Shown here piece by piece: positions 1-8,600 of a stretch of 64,000 nucleotides of DNA. Both the position numbers and the translations under genes were made by a program. The stretch covers positions 62,001 through 126,000 of the forward strand of contig JBBRYJ010000007.1 of the NCBI GenBank assembly GCA_038237745.1, in the 5' to 3' direction. How positions within the stretch are numbered: position 1 is the stretch's first letter; every line of letters starts with the position of its first letter. Source of the stretch: DASQEH01 sp038237745. GTDB lineage: Bacteria; Actinomycetota; Actinomycetes; Propionibacteriales; Nocardioidaceae. The notes beneath the pieces are model-generated. The model had not been told where the DNA came from, did not search any database, and worked only from the letters and a program-made list of their open reading frames with translations.

Positions 1-1692
1 GTTGACGCTGTGCCAACCTGTTGCCCCGTTGGGTCTCGGCGAGACCCGACGGGAAGTTTGTGTGTAGCCGGACCGGTCTGTCGCCCGGACCTCGATCTGA
101 TGAGCACCGGAGTCGGCCTCCCACTCGTAGACCCACTGACGCCAGGTGTCGATTGAGTCCTCCGCGGGCAACCGGGTCGGTTGCCACGAGCCGCCGTCGA
201 TCCGCACCTCGACCTTCTGGATCCCGGTGTTCTGGGCCCATGCGACTCCGGCGACGGCGTTCCTGCCGGTCGGGAGCTTGGCGAACGACGTCGGGACGTC
301 GATGCGGCTGAACGTCTTGATGGGCGCCTCGGCGTCGAAGCCGCGGTCGGTCCAGTACGCCGTAAAGTCGGCGAACCGCGTGACCTCCAGGTCGACGAGC
401 CATTTGGTGGCCGACACGTACCCGTACAGACCGGGGACGATCATCCGGGCTGGGAACCCGTGAGCTAGCGGAAGTGGCTCGCCGTTCATGCCGATGGCCA
501 GCATCGCCTCGCGGTCGTCGGTCAGAGCCTGAAGAGGCGTGCCGATGGTCATACCGTCGACGCTGGTCGACTGGACCGCGTCGGCGTCGGCGCTCACTCC
601 AGCCCTGTCGAGCAGGTCGGACATCTTGACGCCAAGCCAGCTGGCGTTGCCGGCATAGTGGCCGCCGACCTCGTTGGAGACGCAGGCCAAGGTGACGCGT
701 CGTTCGATCAGGGGCATGGCGAGGATCTCGGCGAACGAGAATTCGACGTCGTTGTCGACCAGTCCGTGGATCTTGAGCGACCAGCTGGCGGAGTCGATCT
801 GCGGAACCGACAGGGCGGTGTCGACGCGGTAGAAGTCAGAGTTAGCGGTGATGTACGGCGTGATGCCTCTTACGTTGTCGCTGGTCAATCCGCCGGTGAG
901 CGGGGGCGCGACCTCGGACGCCTTGGGCAGCGTGATGTCGTTGCGAGAGCGGGCCCCTATGTCGCCGAACACCCGCGAAGTGCCGATGCCGACTGCGGCG
1001 ACGGCGCCACTGGCGAGTGCCGCGGCGAGGAATGCGCGACGGTCGAAGCCGGCTGGAGCCGAGTTCTCCTGAGGGGTCACCGAGGTGGAACGGGCGGTCG
1101 GCGTACGGAGGAAGTCCGGTTCGCGGGGTCCGGCCGACTGCCCGGATTGGCGGACGGTCGAGGCGGAAGCAGCAGTGCTGCCCGCCCCGACCGCCACGAG
1201 GGGCGCTGCCTCCTCAGCGGGCTGCGCGACCGTCGTTGGTGACGTGGTCCAGTGCCGCGTGAAGAGGTAGAGGAATCCGACGCTCACGACGAGCGCGACT
1301 ATCGCTGGCGCCATCTTGGCGACGGGACCTACCAGCGTGGTGCGGTCGGTGTACGCCGCGACGAGGCCGATGAGGCCGAGAAGTGTGGTCAGAGCAAGAG
1401 CCGCTCGGCGGCTGCGCCAAGCGAGGATCCCCGTGATCGCGGCCAGCAGGGCGATCGCCGTGAAGATCCCGGTGAGCAGGAAAGGCTTGTCGTTGGTGCC
1501 GAGGTTCTTGATCGCCCAGTCCTTCACGGCGCCGGGCGTAGCGTCGATGACGCGTGACCCGACAGCCGTGATAGGAGTGGGCGCGCCACCAACGATGACC
1601 GATGCGATCATCGACGCCCCAACCCCCGCTGCAGCGGAAAGGAGGCCGGCTGCCGCTCCGAGAGGGATGCGGGGGCGCTTGGTGGTCGTCAC
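1..1692 (-). CDS. Membrane-anchored molybdenum-cofactor oxidoreductase (sulfite-oxidase fold), C-terminus off the left edge
   Basis: I translated this directly: a single reading frame runs from a GTG at 1692 to base 1 without a stop (564 codons, truncated by the window edge). Residues about 10-140 hold four hydrophobic helices, and a fifth lies near residue 190 directly after an Arg-Arg pair. The soluble part then resembles the oxidoreductase molybdopterin-binding domain. The motif TLACVSNEVGG places the expected Mo-ligand cysteine at Cys337, followed by the family-typical HYAGNA stretch. The last 120 or so residues look like the Mo-co dimerisation domain. In related actinobacterial proteins the catalytic domain sits outside the membrane; the substrate is unknown. 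No clear Shine-Dalgarno precedes the GTG, so the start is tentative. mobA lies 2 kb away, although enzymes of this fold use cofactor without added GMP. Confidence 0.85.
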   Translation of the reverse strand, partial: MTTTKRPRIPLGAAAGLLSAAAGVGASMIASVIVGGAPTPITAVGSRVIDATPGAVKDWAIKNLGTNDKPFLLTGIFTAIALLAAITGILAWRSRRAALALTTLLGLIGLVAAYTDRTTLVGPVAKMAPAIVALVVSVGFLYLFTRHWTTSPTTVAQPAEEAAPLVAVGAGSTAASASTVRQSGQSAGPREPDFLRTPTARSTSVTPQENSAPAGFDRRAFLAAALASGAVAAVGIGTSRVFGDIGARSRNDITLPKASEVAPPLTGGLTSDNVRGITPYITANSDFYRVDTALSVPQIDSASWSLKIHGLVDNDVEFSFAEILAMPLIERRVTLACVSNEVGGHYAGNASWLGVKMSDLLDRAGVSADADAVQSTSVDGMTIGTPLQALTDDREAMLAIGMNGEPLPLAHGFPARMIVPGLYGYVSATKWLVDLEVTRFADFTAYWTDRGFDAEAPIKTFSRIDVPTSFAKLPTGRNAVAGVAWAQNTGIQKVEVRIDGGSWQPTRLPAEDSIDTWRQWVYEWEADSGAHQIEVRATDRSGYTQTSRRVSPRPNGATGWHSVN

Positions 1693-1870
1693 ATCAAGGT
1701 ATTCGCCGCCGAAGCGGGTTCGGATTGAAAAGCCACGCCGTGAAATCGCACGTTATGGGATGATTCAAAGCCGGATTACGGTACTTGCTCGGTCAGCAGT
1801 CCTGGTGCCTCGGCGCACTTACAGGTGCTCGGCGCCGCCCGAATGGACGGTTGGTCTCCCAGCGGTGGTG

Positions 1871-2437
1871 CTACAGGTACATACCGTTGGACTGCCCCGC
1901 ACGGTCGTCGGAGGGCGGCCCAGGCATACCGGGGACGCGGCCCCCGGCTTGCACGTCCGCACCCGGCGGCAGGGCCCGCCGCATCTGCTCGAGCTGGGCC
2001 CGCGCCGACATCTGCTGGGCGTAGATGGCGGTTTGGATGCCGTGGAAGAGACCCTCGAGCCAGCCGACGAGCTGGGCTTGGGCTATCCGCAGCTCCGACT
2101 CGCTGGGGGTTTCCTCCCCGAAGGGCAGGCTGAGGCGCTCGAGCTCCTCCACCAGCTCGGGGGCCAGTCCGTGCTCAAGCTCCTTGATGGAGGCCTGGTG
2201 GATCTCTCGCAGCCGTAGGCGGCTGGCTTCGTCGAGCGGAGCGGACTTGACCTCCTCGAGAAGCTGCCTGATCATGCTGCCGATCCGCATCACCTTGGCG
2301 GGCTGTTCGACGAGGTCGGCGACGGATCGACCATCGCCCTCCTCGTCGTCGCCGCCAGCGGAGGCCATCTCGTTCGGTCCGACCACGACGACACGAGGAT
2401 CGTCGGCGTGCTGGGGCTCGGGGCTCTGGCTCGTCAT
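1871..2437 (-). CDS. bpa: Bacterial proteasome activator Bpa (DUF2587)
   Basis: 188 residues. The protein resembles mycobacterial Bpa (PafE), an ATP-independent ring that docks on the 20S proteasome and opens its gate. The middle (about residues 38-150) is strongly helical and rich in Leu, Glu and Arg, as expected for the four-helix bundle. The N-terminal 35 and the 20-30 residues before the C-terminus are disordered and rich in Pro, Gly and Asp. The last four residues are GMYL, matching the family's gate-opening GQYL terminus at three of four positions. No proteasome gene is in the window. It is transcribed away from the Moco enzyme gene's promoter side, with 178 bases between them that hold no other gene. 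Confidence 0.9.
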   Translation of the reverse strand: MTSQSPEPQHADDPRVVVVGPNEMASAGGDDEEGDGRSVADLVEQPAKVMRIGSMIRQLLEEVKSAPLDEASRLRLREIHQASIKELEHGLAPELVEELERLSLPFGEETPSESELRIAQAQLVGWLEGLFHGIQTAIYAQQMSARAQLEQMRRALPPGADVQAGGRVPGMPGPPSDDRAGQSNGMYL

Positions 2438-2528
2438 TTCGTCAGCGTACGTGGTGGGCCGCCGGAGTTTCAGGTCTCCTGGGGATCGTCGCGAACGACG
2501 TTGACAGAACCGGGCGGGCCAGTTGGCG

Positions 2529-3503
2529 CTATGTGGTCAGCACGACCTTTCCGATGTGGTCCCCCGCCTCGACGAGCTCATGGGCGCGCCGTACCTCGTC
2601 GAGCGGCACCTTGGCGTGGACGACAGGGAAGACGGTCTTGTCGACGACGAGCGGCCAGGCGTTGGCCTCGACACTGGCGATGATGGCGGCCTTCTCGTCG
2701 GGTGGCCGGGCCCGAAGCGTCGTCGCGATGACGGCGCACCGCTTGCGCATCAGGGCGTTGAGGTCGAGCTCGCCTCGTGCGCCACCCTGCAGACCGATCA
2801 CGACGAGGCGGCCTTCGACGGCCAGCGCCTCGACGTTTCGACCGAGGTAGGCGGCGCCGATGCTGTCGAGGATTACGTCGGCACCGGACTCGTCCAGACT
2901 CCTGACCTCTGCGACGAAGTCCTGCTCCTTGTAGAGGATGGCGAGATCGGCTCCGAGTGACCTGCACGCGTGCGCCTTGTCGGCCGATCCGACCGTGGTC
3001 GCGACCCGGGCTCCGAGCGCGTGAGCGAGCTGGATTGCCATCATGCCGATCCCGCCTCCCCCGCCGTGCATCAGAAAAAGCTCGTCGGGCTGGAGTCCTG
3101 CAGCCATGAACACGTTCGCCCACACCGTGGACACCACCTCGGGCAGGGCGGCGGCGTCGGTGAGATCCATGTCGTCGGGCACGGGGAGCACCTGTCCCTC
3201 CGGCACCGCGACCTTGTCGGCATACCCACCCGCGGTCAGGAGGGCGCAGACGCGGTCACGCACGTGCCACCGCTCCGTACCCTCGCCCACTGCCGAGACC
3301 GTCCCGGCACACTCGAGCCCGAGGATGTCGGACGCTCCGGGTGGCGGCGGGTAGCGGCCCTCCCGCTGCATCAGGTCAGCCGGGTTCACCGCTGAGGCGA
3401 CGATGTCGATCACGACCTCGCCGGGTCCTGGCTCCGGGTCGGGCAGCTCTCGGACGTCGAGCACCTCAGGCCCGCCGGCTTCTCGGCATACGACAGCACG
3501 CAT
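2529..3503 (-). CDS. NAD(P)H:quinone oxidoreductase, zinc-independent MDR family (PIG3-like)
   Basis: 324 residues from ATG 3503. A GTG eight codons upstream is possible, but the family normally starts at MRAVV. The N-terminal GroES-like domain spans about residues 1-125. The Rossmann domain carries the glycine-rich stretch HGGGGGIGMMAIQLA near residues 145-160, which binds NAD(P)H. The cysteines and histidines that bind catalytic zinc in alcohol dehydrogenases are not apparent, which fits the quinone oxidoreductase branch. It lies 25 bases behind the DUF6457 gene on the same strand, so co-transcription with mobA is likely. The physiological substrate cannot be read from the sequence. Confidence 0.85.
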   Translation of the reverse strand: MRAVVCREAGGPEVLDVRELPDPEPGPGEVVIDIVASAVNPADLMQREGRYPPPPGASDILGLECAGTVSAVGEGTERWHVRDRVCALLTAGGYADKVAVPEGQVLPVPDDMDLTDAAALPEVVSTVWANVFMAAGLQPDELFLMHGGGGGIGMMAIQLAHALGARVATTVGSADKAHACRSLGADLAILYKEQDFVAEVRSLDESGADVILDSIGAAYLGRNVEALAVEGRLVVIGLQGGARGELDLNALMRKRCAVIATTLRARPPDEKAAIIASVEANAWPLVVDKTVFPVVHAKVPLDEVRRAHELVEAGDHIGKVVLTT

Positions 3504-3528
3504 GCCGGCTACGGTAACGGGCCCCACG

Positions 3529-3759
3529 CTACTGGCTGGCAGCCAGCTCAGCGGCGATGTCGACGCAGTCAGCGATGTCGTTGACGGACCCGCCCCGGAG
3601 CCCGGCGGCGTATCCGACGAGAAACGTCGTGAGCGGCGCGGCGGGCCGCTCGACCTGATGGGCAGCGTCTCGGGCGAGGTCCAGGATCGCGTCGATCTCG
3701 ACCTCGGGGTCGACGCCGAGCGCGTCGCAGAGCTGTTCGTTCCACGTCGTCAGGCTCAT
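3529..3759 (-). CDS. DUF6457 domain protein
   Basis: 76 residues, mostly helical, starting MSLTTWNEQLCDALGVD. This is the small actinobacterial DUF6457 family, which is commonly found directly beside mobA. Its ATG overlaps the 3' end of mobA by four bases (3756-3759), so translation is coupled. The function is not established. Its fixed position suggests a role in molybdenum cofactor handling, but that is inference from neighbourhood. Confidence 0.8.
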   Translation of the reverse strand: MSLTTWNEQLCDALGVDPEVEIDAILDLARDAAHQVERPAAPLTTFLVGYAAGLRGGSVNDIADCVDIAAELAASQ

Positions 3760-4328
3760 CGTCCCTCCAGCAGGTGTCTGGAACGCTCGACGTCATCCCA
3801 CGTGTCGCAGTCGAGCGTCACCTCAGGATCCGTTGCGAGCTCCTGCATCGTCAAGCGGGCAACGACGTGGCGCATGGCGACACCGTCGGGCGAGCCGCTC
3901 TGAGCCAGCGCCCTGGCCAGTGACGCCGTGCGAAACGCCGATGCGAGGTACTGGCGCCGCCCCTGCCCGTCCAGCAGGATGGCCCCGTCCACCAGCCCGG
4001 TCGTCGCCGTCACGAGCCTGTCGACGGTGCTGTCGGTCAAGAGCGGCATGTCACACGCCAGCACCACGACGACGGATGACTCGACGTAGGGCAGCGCCGC
4101 GGCGATCGCCGCGACAGGGCCACCGCCGGGCGGGTCCTCGGACACCGGTGTCACTCCGTCTGGGAGGAGTCGAGCCGGTCCCGCCACCACGACGTGCGCG
4201 GCACCCCTCACGGCGTCCAACGCCCGGTCGAGCAGGGGCTTGGTGCCGATCACGACCGCCGCCTTGTCCAGCCCGCCAAGGCGCCGCCCCGCGCCACCCG
4301 CCAGCACGACGGCGTCGTAGTCCTCCAT
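3756..4328 (-). CDS. mobA: Molybdenum cofactor guanylyltransferase MobA
   Basis: 190 residues from ATG 4328, chosen because GAGGA lies about 8 bases upstream and the protein then begins just before the nucleotide-binding motif VVLAGGAGRRLGGLDKA (residues about 6-22). The motif LACDMPLL near residue 90 is the metal-binding aspartate loop. MobA transfers GMP from GTP to Mo-molybdopterin, giving bis-MGD cofactor for DMSO-reductase-type enzymes in the cytoplasm. It is divergent from the nitrilase gene with only 31 bases between the two start codons, so their promoters must overlap. Confidence 0.88.
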   Translation of the reverse strand: MEDYDAVVLAGGAGRRLGGLDKAAVVIGTKPLLDRALDAVRGAAHVVVAGPARLLPDGVTPVSEDPPGGGPVAAIAAALPYVESSVVVVLACDMPLLTDSTVDRLVTATTGLVDGAILLDGQGRRQYLASAFRTASLARALAQSGSPDGVAMRHVVARLTMQELATDPEVTLDCDTWDDVERSRHLLEGR

Positions 4329-4359
4329 GCGCCGATCCTCGCACTGCCAGACTGGTCGT

Positions 4360-5145
4360 ATGCGCGTCTCCGCCGTCCAGTTCGCCGCCTCCACCGATCT
4401 CGACGCCAATGCGGCGACGATCACCCGACGCGTGGCCGGCGCTGCGGCCGCCGGCGCGGAGCTTGTGGTCCTTCCGGAGGCGTCGATGTACGACTTCGGG
4501 CCGCCCGACTCCGACCTCGGCCCGGTCGCCCAGGCGGTCGACGGCCCTTTCGTGGCCTCGCTCAGCGAGCTGGCGAGAACCCATCAGGTCGGTCTTGTGG
4601 CAGGCATGTTCGAGACGTCGCACGAGCCGGACCGTCCGTTCAACACCCTTGTCGTGTTGGATGCCGGCGGTGACCTCCTGACGTCGTACCGCAAGGCACA
4701 CCTGTACGACTCCTTCGGGTACCGCGAGTCCGACAGGCTGCTCGCAGGCGCGACAGCCGTTAGCTCATTCTCCTGCGGAGGTCTGACGGTCGGCCTGATG
4801 ACGTGCTACGACCTGCGCTTCCCCGAGGTCGCACGAGCGCTCGTCGATGACGGGGCCGAAGTCATCGTGGTCCCATCGGCTTGGGTGAGGGGGCCGCTCA
4901 AGGAGGACCACTGGGCCACCCTGCTTCGGGCCCGGGCGATCGAGAACACCCTGTACGTCGCCGGGGCGGCCCAGACCGGGAAGCACTACTGCGGATGCAG
5001 CATGGTCGTCGACCCGATGGGTGTGGTGCTGGCTGCTCTGGGCGACGAGGAGGGGGTCGTGACAGCAGAGCTCGACGCCTCGCGGGTCGCCTCTGTCAGG
5101 AGACACAACCCGTCGCTCGCCAACCGTCGACTCGTCCGTCCCTGA
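4360..5145 (+). CDS. Carbon-nitrogen hydrolase (nitrilase superfamily)
   Basis: 261 residues from ATG 4360; the frame is open 11 codons further upstream, but that part overlaps mobA's start region. The catalytic triad is visible: Glu40 in VVLPEAS, Lys112 in YRKAHLYDSFG and Cys149 in LMTCYDLRFPEVAR. The RKxHLYD and CYDxRFPE patterns are typical of the Nit1/Nit2-like branch (deaminated glutathione or omega-amidase type), so an amidase role in metabolite repair is likely, but the substrate is unproven. It ends 71 bases before tRNA-Ser(TGA). Confidence 0.88.
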   Translation: MRVSAVQFAASTDLDANAATITRRVAGAAAAGAELVVLPEASMYDFGPPDSDLGPVAQAVDGPFVASLSELARTHQVGLVAGMFETSHEPDRPFNTLVVLDAGGDLLTSYRKAHLYDSFGYRESDRLLAGATAVSSFSCGGLTVGLMTCYDLRFPEVARALVDDGAEVIVVPSAWVRGPLKEDHWATLLRARAIENTLYVAGAAQTGKHYCGCSMVVDPMGVVLAALGDEEGVVTAELDASRVASVRRHNPSLANRRLVRP

Positions 5146-5216
5146 CGCTGCTGCCGGTGTCTGGCGGCGCTCGGCACGGTGCGAGAATCGGCGCGGCGAC
5201 TCATCCCGAGTTTCCT

Positions 5217-5308
5217 GGAGGGGTGCCGGAGCGGCCTATCGGAACCGCCTTGAAAGCGGTCGCTGGCAGTGATGTCAGCCGCGGGTTCAAATCCCGCCTC
5301 CTCCGCCA
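5217..5308 (+). tRNA. tRNA-Ser (anticodon TGA)
   Basis: The acceptor strands GGAGGGG and CTCCTCC pair with one G-T wobble, the T-arm reads GCGGG-TTCAAAT-CCCGC, and the discriminator G and CCA are encoded. The anticodon loop is CTTGAAA. A long variable arm is present, as expected for serine. Confidence 0.96.
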
Positions 5309-5331
5309 CGAGAGGGCGTGACCTGGAAGCC

Positions 5332-5784
5332 ATGGGTGCCGAGACGATCTACCGCCTCGATGCAGCGGTCATGGTCCGAGTGCTCGGCCCGCTCTTCGTC
5401 GCAACCGGCGTGGCATGGGTCGCGGTGACCCTTGCGGGGTTCGCGTCCTGGATCGTCGTGGTCATGGCTATTGTCACGCTCGTTCTCGTCGTGGCCAGTG
5501 TCCTCGCGGTGGTCCGTCCGCCGCGGGTCATGACGCTGTCAGAGACCGGCTTCCACATCTTTCTCGTCCGGGGCGCCGGCACAACAGCGAGCACCTGGCT
5601 GGAGGTGGACTCTGTGGAGACCACCACGGCGCGACGGGTCCCGTCCATCGTGATGAAGCTGTCGGGCGGGCGGTCCACCGTCATACCGCTGTCCCTGCTC
5701 GGACGCCGCGCCGTCGGGGCACAGCGCGAGATCCACGATCGGCTCAACACAGCCCACGGCTACCGCCACCTCGACTCACCCTAG
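5332..5784 (+). CDS. Small membrane protein with PH-like C-terminal half, unknown function
   Basis: 150 residues from ATG 5332; the longer open frame upstream is just the tRNA-Ser read as protein. Two hydrophobic helices occupy about residues 14-62. The rest looks like an all-beta PH-like module, common in small actinobacterial membrane proteins. It has no close functional relative that I recognise. It sits alone between two tRNA-Ser genes. Confidence 0.65.
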   Translation: MGAETIYRLDAAVMVRVLGPLFVATGVAWVAVTLAGFASWIVVVMAIVTLVLVVASVLAVVRPPRVMTLSETGFHIFLVRGAGTTASTWLEVDSVETTTARRVPSIVMKLSGGRSTVIPLSLLGRRAVGAQREIHDRLNTAHGYRHLDSP

Positions 5785-5872
5785 GTGCGCTCGGCGCGGC
5801 GGTGGCCTCAAGGTCCGATTGGAGTCGGCGACGGACTGCCGGGTACTCTTTGGCGTCGCGTTCGCGGGGCGG

Positions 5873-5962
5873 GGAGGTGTCGCATAGTGGCCTAGTGCGC
5901 CCGCCTGCTAAGCGGGTTGAGGGTTAAACCTCTCGCGGGTTCAAATCCCGCCACCTCCGCCA
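5873..5962 (+). tRNA. tRNA-Ser (anticodon GCT)
   Basis: GGAGGTG pairs perfectly with CACCTCC, the T-arm GCGGG-TTCAAAT-CCCGC is followed by discriminator G and encoded CCA, and the anticodon loop is CTGCTAA. The long variable arm is typical of serine tRNA. Confidence 0.96.
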
Positions 5963-6070
5963 CATGCGCAGGCGCGGCGTAGGCGGGCAGGGGGTTGCCT
6001 GCCTGCCGGTTCGGCGGCGGCATCATGAGGTCTCGCCCCTTCGCGGCCGTACCCACGTCGTCCGCCCGAA

Positions 6071-6115
6071 CGTGTCAGGGCCCCAGATCGCTCGGAGTGC
6101 TGAGGCCCTGACACG
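6071..6115. terminator. 12-bp inverted repeat, bidirectional terminator
   Basis: CGTGTCAGGGCC is followed, after a 21-base loop, by its perfect complement GGCCCTGACACG. It lies 11 bases past the pckG stop and about 110 bases past tRNA-Ser(GCT), so it probably stops transcription from pckG and possibly from the tRNA side. There is no T-tract, which is common in high-GC actinomycetes. Confidence 0.75.
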
Positions 6116-6126
6116 AAACGGTGTGC

Positions 6127-7995
6127 TCAGCCGACCCTCGCCTTGAGGCCGTCGAGCTCCGTCCACAGGACGGTGGGGAGCTTGTCGCCGAATGTCTCGA
6201 ACCATTCCGCGATCTGTGAGATCTCGTCGCGCCACTGCTCGGGGCTGACGTCGAGCGCGGCGGCGATGTCGTCGCGGCTCACGTCGAGTCCGTCCAGGTC
6301 GAGTGCATCGACCGTCGGAACTCGCCCGACGGGTGTCTCCACGGCGTCCGCGGTGCCCTCGAGGCGCTCCACGACCCACTTGAGGACCCGGCTGTTCTCG
6401 CCGAAGCCGGGCCACAGGTAGCCACCGTCGTCACTGCGACGGAACCAGTTGACGTAGAAGATCCTCGGCAGCTTGGCCGGGTCGTTGTCCTTGCCGACCT
6501 GTATCCAGTGGGACAGGTAGTCCGCGGCGTGGTAACCGATGAACGGCAACATGGCCATCGGGTCGCGGCGGACCACGCCGACGGTCCCGGTGGCAGCAGC
6601 CGTCGTCTCGGACGAGAGAGTCGCACCCATGAACGTGCCGTGCGCCCAGTCGCGCGCCTCGGTGACGAGCGGGACAGTCGTCTTTCGGCGGCCGCCGAAC
6701 AAGATGGCGTCGATGGGCACACCCTGTGGGTCCTCGTACTCGGACGCGAGGATCGGGCACTGTGTTATAGGCGTACAGAAACGGCTGTTGGGGTGCGACG
6801 ACACCTCGTCAGATTCTGGCGTCCAGTCGTTGCCCTTCCAGTCCGTCAGGTGGGCGGGGGGCTCTTCGGTCATGCCCTCCCACCACACGTCGCCGTCATC
6901 GGTGAGTGCGACGTTGGTGAAGATCGAGTTGCCCTTCTCGATGGTGCGCATGGCGTTGGGGTTGGTCTTCCAGCCCGTGCCCGGCGCCACACCGAACAAT
7001 CCGTACTCGGGGTTGACGGCATAGAGCCGGCCGTCGTCGCCGAACCTCATCCAGGCGATGTCGTCACCCAAGGTCTCCACCGTCCAGCCCGGGACCGTCG
7101 GCTCGATCATCGCGAGGTTCGTCTTCCCGCAGGCGCTCGGGAACGCGGCTGCGACGTATTTCGTCGAACCCTCCGGCGAGGTGAGCTTGAGGATCAACAT
7201 GTGCTCGGCCAGCCAGCCCTCGTCGTGGGCGATGGCCGAGGCGATACGCAGCGAGTAGCACTTCTTGCCGAGCAGCGAGTTCCCGCCGTAGCCCGAGCCG
7301 TAGCTCCAGATCTTCCGCTCTTCGGGGAAGTGGCTGATGTACTTGGTGTCGTTGCAGGGCCACGGCACGTCGACATCCCCGGCCCCGAGCGGAGCTCCGA
7401 CAGAGTGCAGGCACGGCACGAACTCCGCCTCGAGCTCCTCCATCCGCTTGAGGATCTTGCTGCCCATGCGGGCCATGACGCGCATGGACGCCACGACGTA
7501 TGCCGAGTCGGTGATCTCCACGCCGAACATCGGAGACCTCGCATCGAGATGGCCCATGACGAAGGGGATGACGTACATGGTCCGGCCGCGCATCGAGCCC
7601 CGGTAGAGCTCCGTCATGACCGACTTCATCTCCGCCGGCGCCATCCAGTTGTTGGTGGGGCCGCAGTCGGATTCGTCGACCGAGCAGATGAATGTGCGGT
7701 CCTCGACCCGAGCGACGTCCGAAGGGTCCGAAGCGCACCAGAAGGAGTTCGGCTTCTTGTCCTCGTCGAGCTTCACCAACGTGCCGAGCTCGACGAGCTC
7801 CCCGGTTATGGCGACCCACTCGTCGTCTGATCCCGAGCACCAGTGGACGCGGTCTGGCTCGGTCAGGGCGCCTACCTCCTGCACCCAGCTCAGTAGCCCC
7901 CGGTGGGACGTCGGCTGGGAGACCTGGCGCTGTACGGCCCCGGCAGCCTCTGTCGCGCTCTGCGTCTCGTCCTTGGACATCGTCTCGGCTGTCAT
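6127..7995 (-). CDS. pckG: Phosphoenolpyruvate carboxykinase (GTP)
   Basis: 622 residues from ATG 7995; AAAGG lies about 12 bases upstream. PckG interconverts oxaloacetate plus GTP with PEP, CO2 and GDP, linking the TCA cycle to gluconeogenesis. Visible motifs include the kinase-1a P-loop PSACGKTNLAM, the IDAILFGGRRKTTVP segment and FGENSRVLKW near the C-terminus. The first 40 or so residues are an extension rich in Thr, Ser and Gln. A Crp/GlxR-like box lies about 155 bases upstream and a strong hairpin lies 11 bases downstream, so the gene appears monocistronic. Confidence 0.95.
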   Translation of the reverse strand: MTAETMSKDETQSATEAAGAVQRQVSQPTSHRGLLSWVQEVGALTEPDRVHWCSGSDDEWVAITGELVELGTLVKLDEDKKPNSFWCASDPSDVARVEDRTFICSVDESDCGPTNNWMAPAEMKSVMTELYRGSMRGRTMYVIPFVMGHLDARSPMFGVEITDSAYVVASMRVMARMGSKILKRMEELEAEFVPCLHSVGAPLGAGDVDVPWPCNDTKYISHFPEERKIWSYGSGYGGNSLLGKKCYSLRIASAIAHDEGWLAEHMLILKLTSPEGSTKYVAAAFPSACGKTNLAMIEPTVPGWTVETLGDDIAWMRFGDDGRLYAVNPEYGLFGVAPGTGWKTNPNAMRTIEKGNSIFTNVALTDDGDVWWEGMTEEPPAHLTDWKGNDWTPESDEVSSHPNSRFCTPITQCPILASEYEDPQGVPIDAILFGGRRKTTVPLVTEARDWAHGTFMGATLSSETTAAATGTVGVVRRDPMAMLPFIGYHAADYLSHWIQVGKDNDPAKLPRIFYVNWFRRSDDGGYLWPGFGENSRVLKWVVERLEGTADAVETPVGRVPTVDALDLDGLDVSRDDIAAALDVSPEQWRDEISQIAEWFETFGDKLPTVLWTELDGLKARVG

Positions 7996-8309
7996 CGCCC
8001 GGGGTTGCCTTTCGTATGGTCGCGGTGGGGTTGCCACCAACCGCTGCTCGTCGCAGCGGGTCGAGTGAACGGGTCTACGTCTCACATGATGGTCATGGAG
8101 CCGGTTGCTGACACGGTACGCGAGTCGCCGAGGCCGCGCGACCGCTCAGATGTGAGCCAGGTCACGGTAAGCGTTTACGGCACGCTGGCGTGCGAGCGAT
8201 CCTGGGTTCCGTCAGGTTTGTGGCCTGCTGGCGTCACCTGTGCGTCGCAACGTGCGAAACCGGTAGACTCGCGCTTCGCGCTTGTCGTCCGAACGACGTC
8301 CAGCCACCA
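7996..8309. other. Intergenic region between pckG and tRNA-Arg
   Basis: 314 bases with no gene. It carries the Crp-like box at 8151-8166 and, 40 bases before tRNA-Arg, TAGACT (8264-8269), a plausible -10 element for the tRNA. I see no other conserved structure. Confidence 0.6.
8151..8166. promoter_or_regulatory. Candidate Crp/GlxR operator upstream of pckG
   Basis: TGTGA-GCCAGG-TCACG matches the Crp/GlxR consensus TGTGA-N6-TCACA at nine of ten arm positions. It is centred about 163 bases upstream of the pckG start codon. Carbon control of pckG by this regulator family would fit its gluconeogenic role; binding is inferred. Confidence 0.5.
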
Positions 8310-8385
8310 GCGCTCGTAGCTCAACGGATAGAGCATCTGACTACGGATCAGAAGGTTGGGGGTTCGAATCCCTCCGAGCGCGCCA
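8310..8385 (+). tRNA. tRNA-Arg (anticodon ACG)
   Basis: Acceptor GCGCTCG pairs perfectly with CGAGCGC, the anticodon loop is CTACGGA, and the T-loop TTCGAAT, discriminator G and encoded CCA are present. Its 3' side faces an integrase remnant 118 bases away, which suggests it served as an attachment site for integrative elements. Confidence 0.96.
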
Positions 8386-8479
8386 ACGTGGCCATGACGC
8401 GCATCCGTCGCTGACCAGCGCATTTGCTCTCGCAGAGCCAGCACGGCTACTGCCGGAAACAAGGGCGAGCCGTCGTTTA

Positions 8480-8546
8480 CTGCAACGCAGTACTGCAGCC
8501 GTGTCATTTTTCGTCCTCGTCGAAGAGAGGGCCGACCAGGTCCAGA
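8480..8546. repeat. Direct repeat copy A (integrase 3' end and following hairpin)
   Basis: By my hand alignment, 57 of 67 bases match copy B at 9671-9737, without gaps. Each copy contains the last codons and stop of a tyrosine integrase plus a conserved ACTGC-N3-GCAGT hairpin just after it. Copies A and B lie in the same orientation and bracket the serine hydrolase gene. Confidence 0.8.
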
Positions 8547-8548
8547 CC
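8504..8548 (-). pseudogene. Remnant of a tyrosine integrase gene (last 14 codons)
   Basis: Read on the minus strand, this stretch ends LDLVGPLFDEDEK-stop, which matches the LDLVGELFDGDAK-stop terminus of the longer remnant at 9695-10158. Upstream (toward 8600) the similarity disappears. It is therefore the tail of a second, almost completely deleted integrase next to tRNA-Arg. Confidence 0.7.
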
Positions 8549-8600
8549 AAGGCCCGAAATCCGAGCGACGACCCGTCGAGGCCCGCGTATCGTCGGCGGG

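Noticed and set aside
658..2218. Long plus-strand frames across the first 2.2 kb
   Set aside because: The minus strand encodes the Moco oxidoreductase (ligand cysteine and helices visible) and Bpa; the plus frames are shadows.
5269..5331. N-terminal extension MMSAAGSNPASS before the small membrane protein
   Set aside because: It is tRNA-Ser(TGA) read as protein; the real start is ATG 5332.
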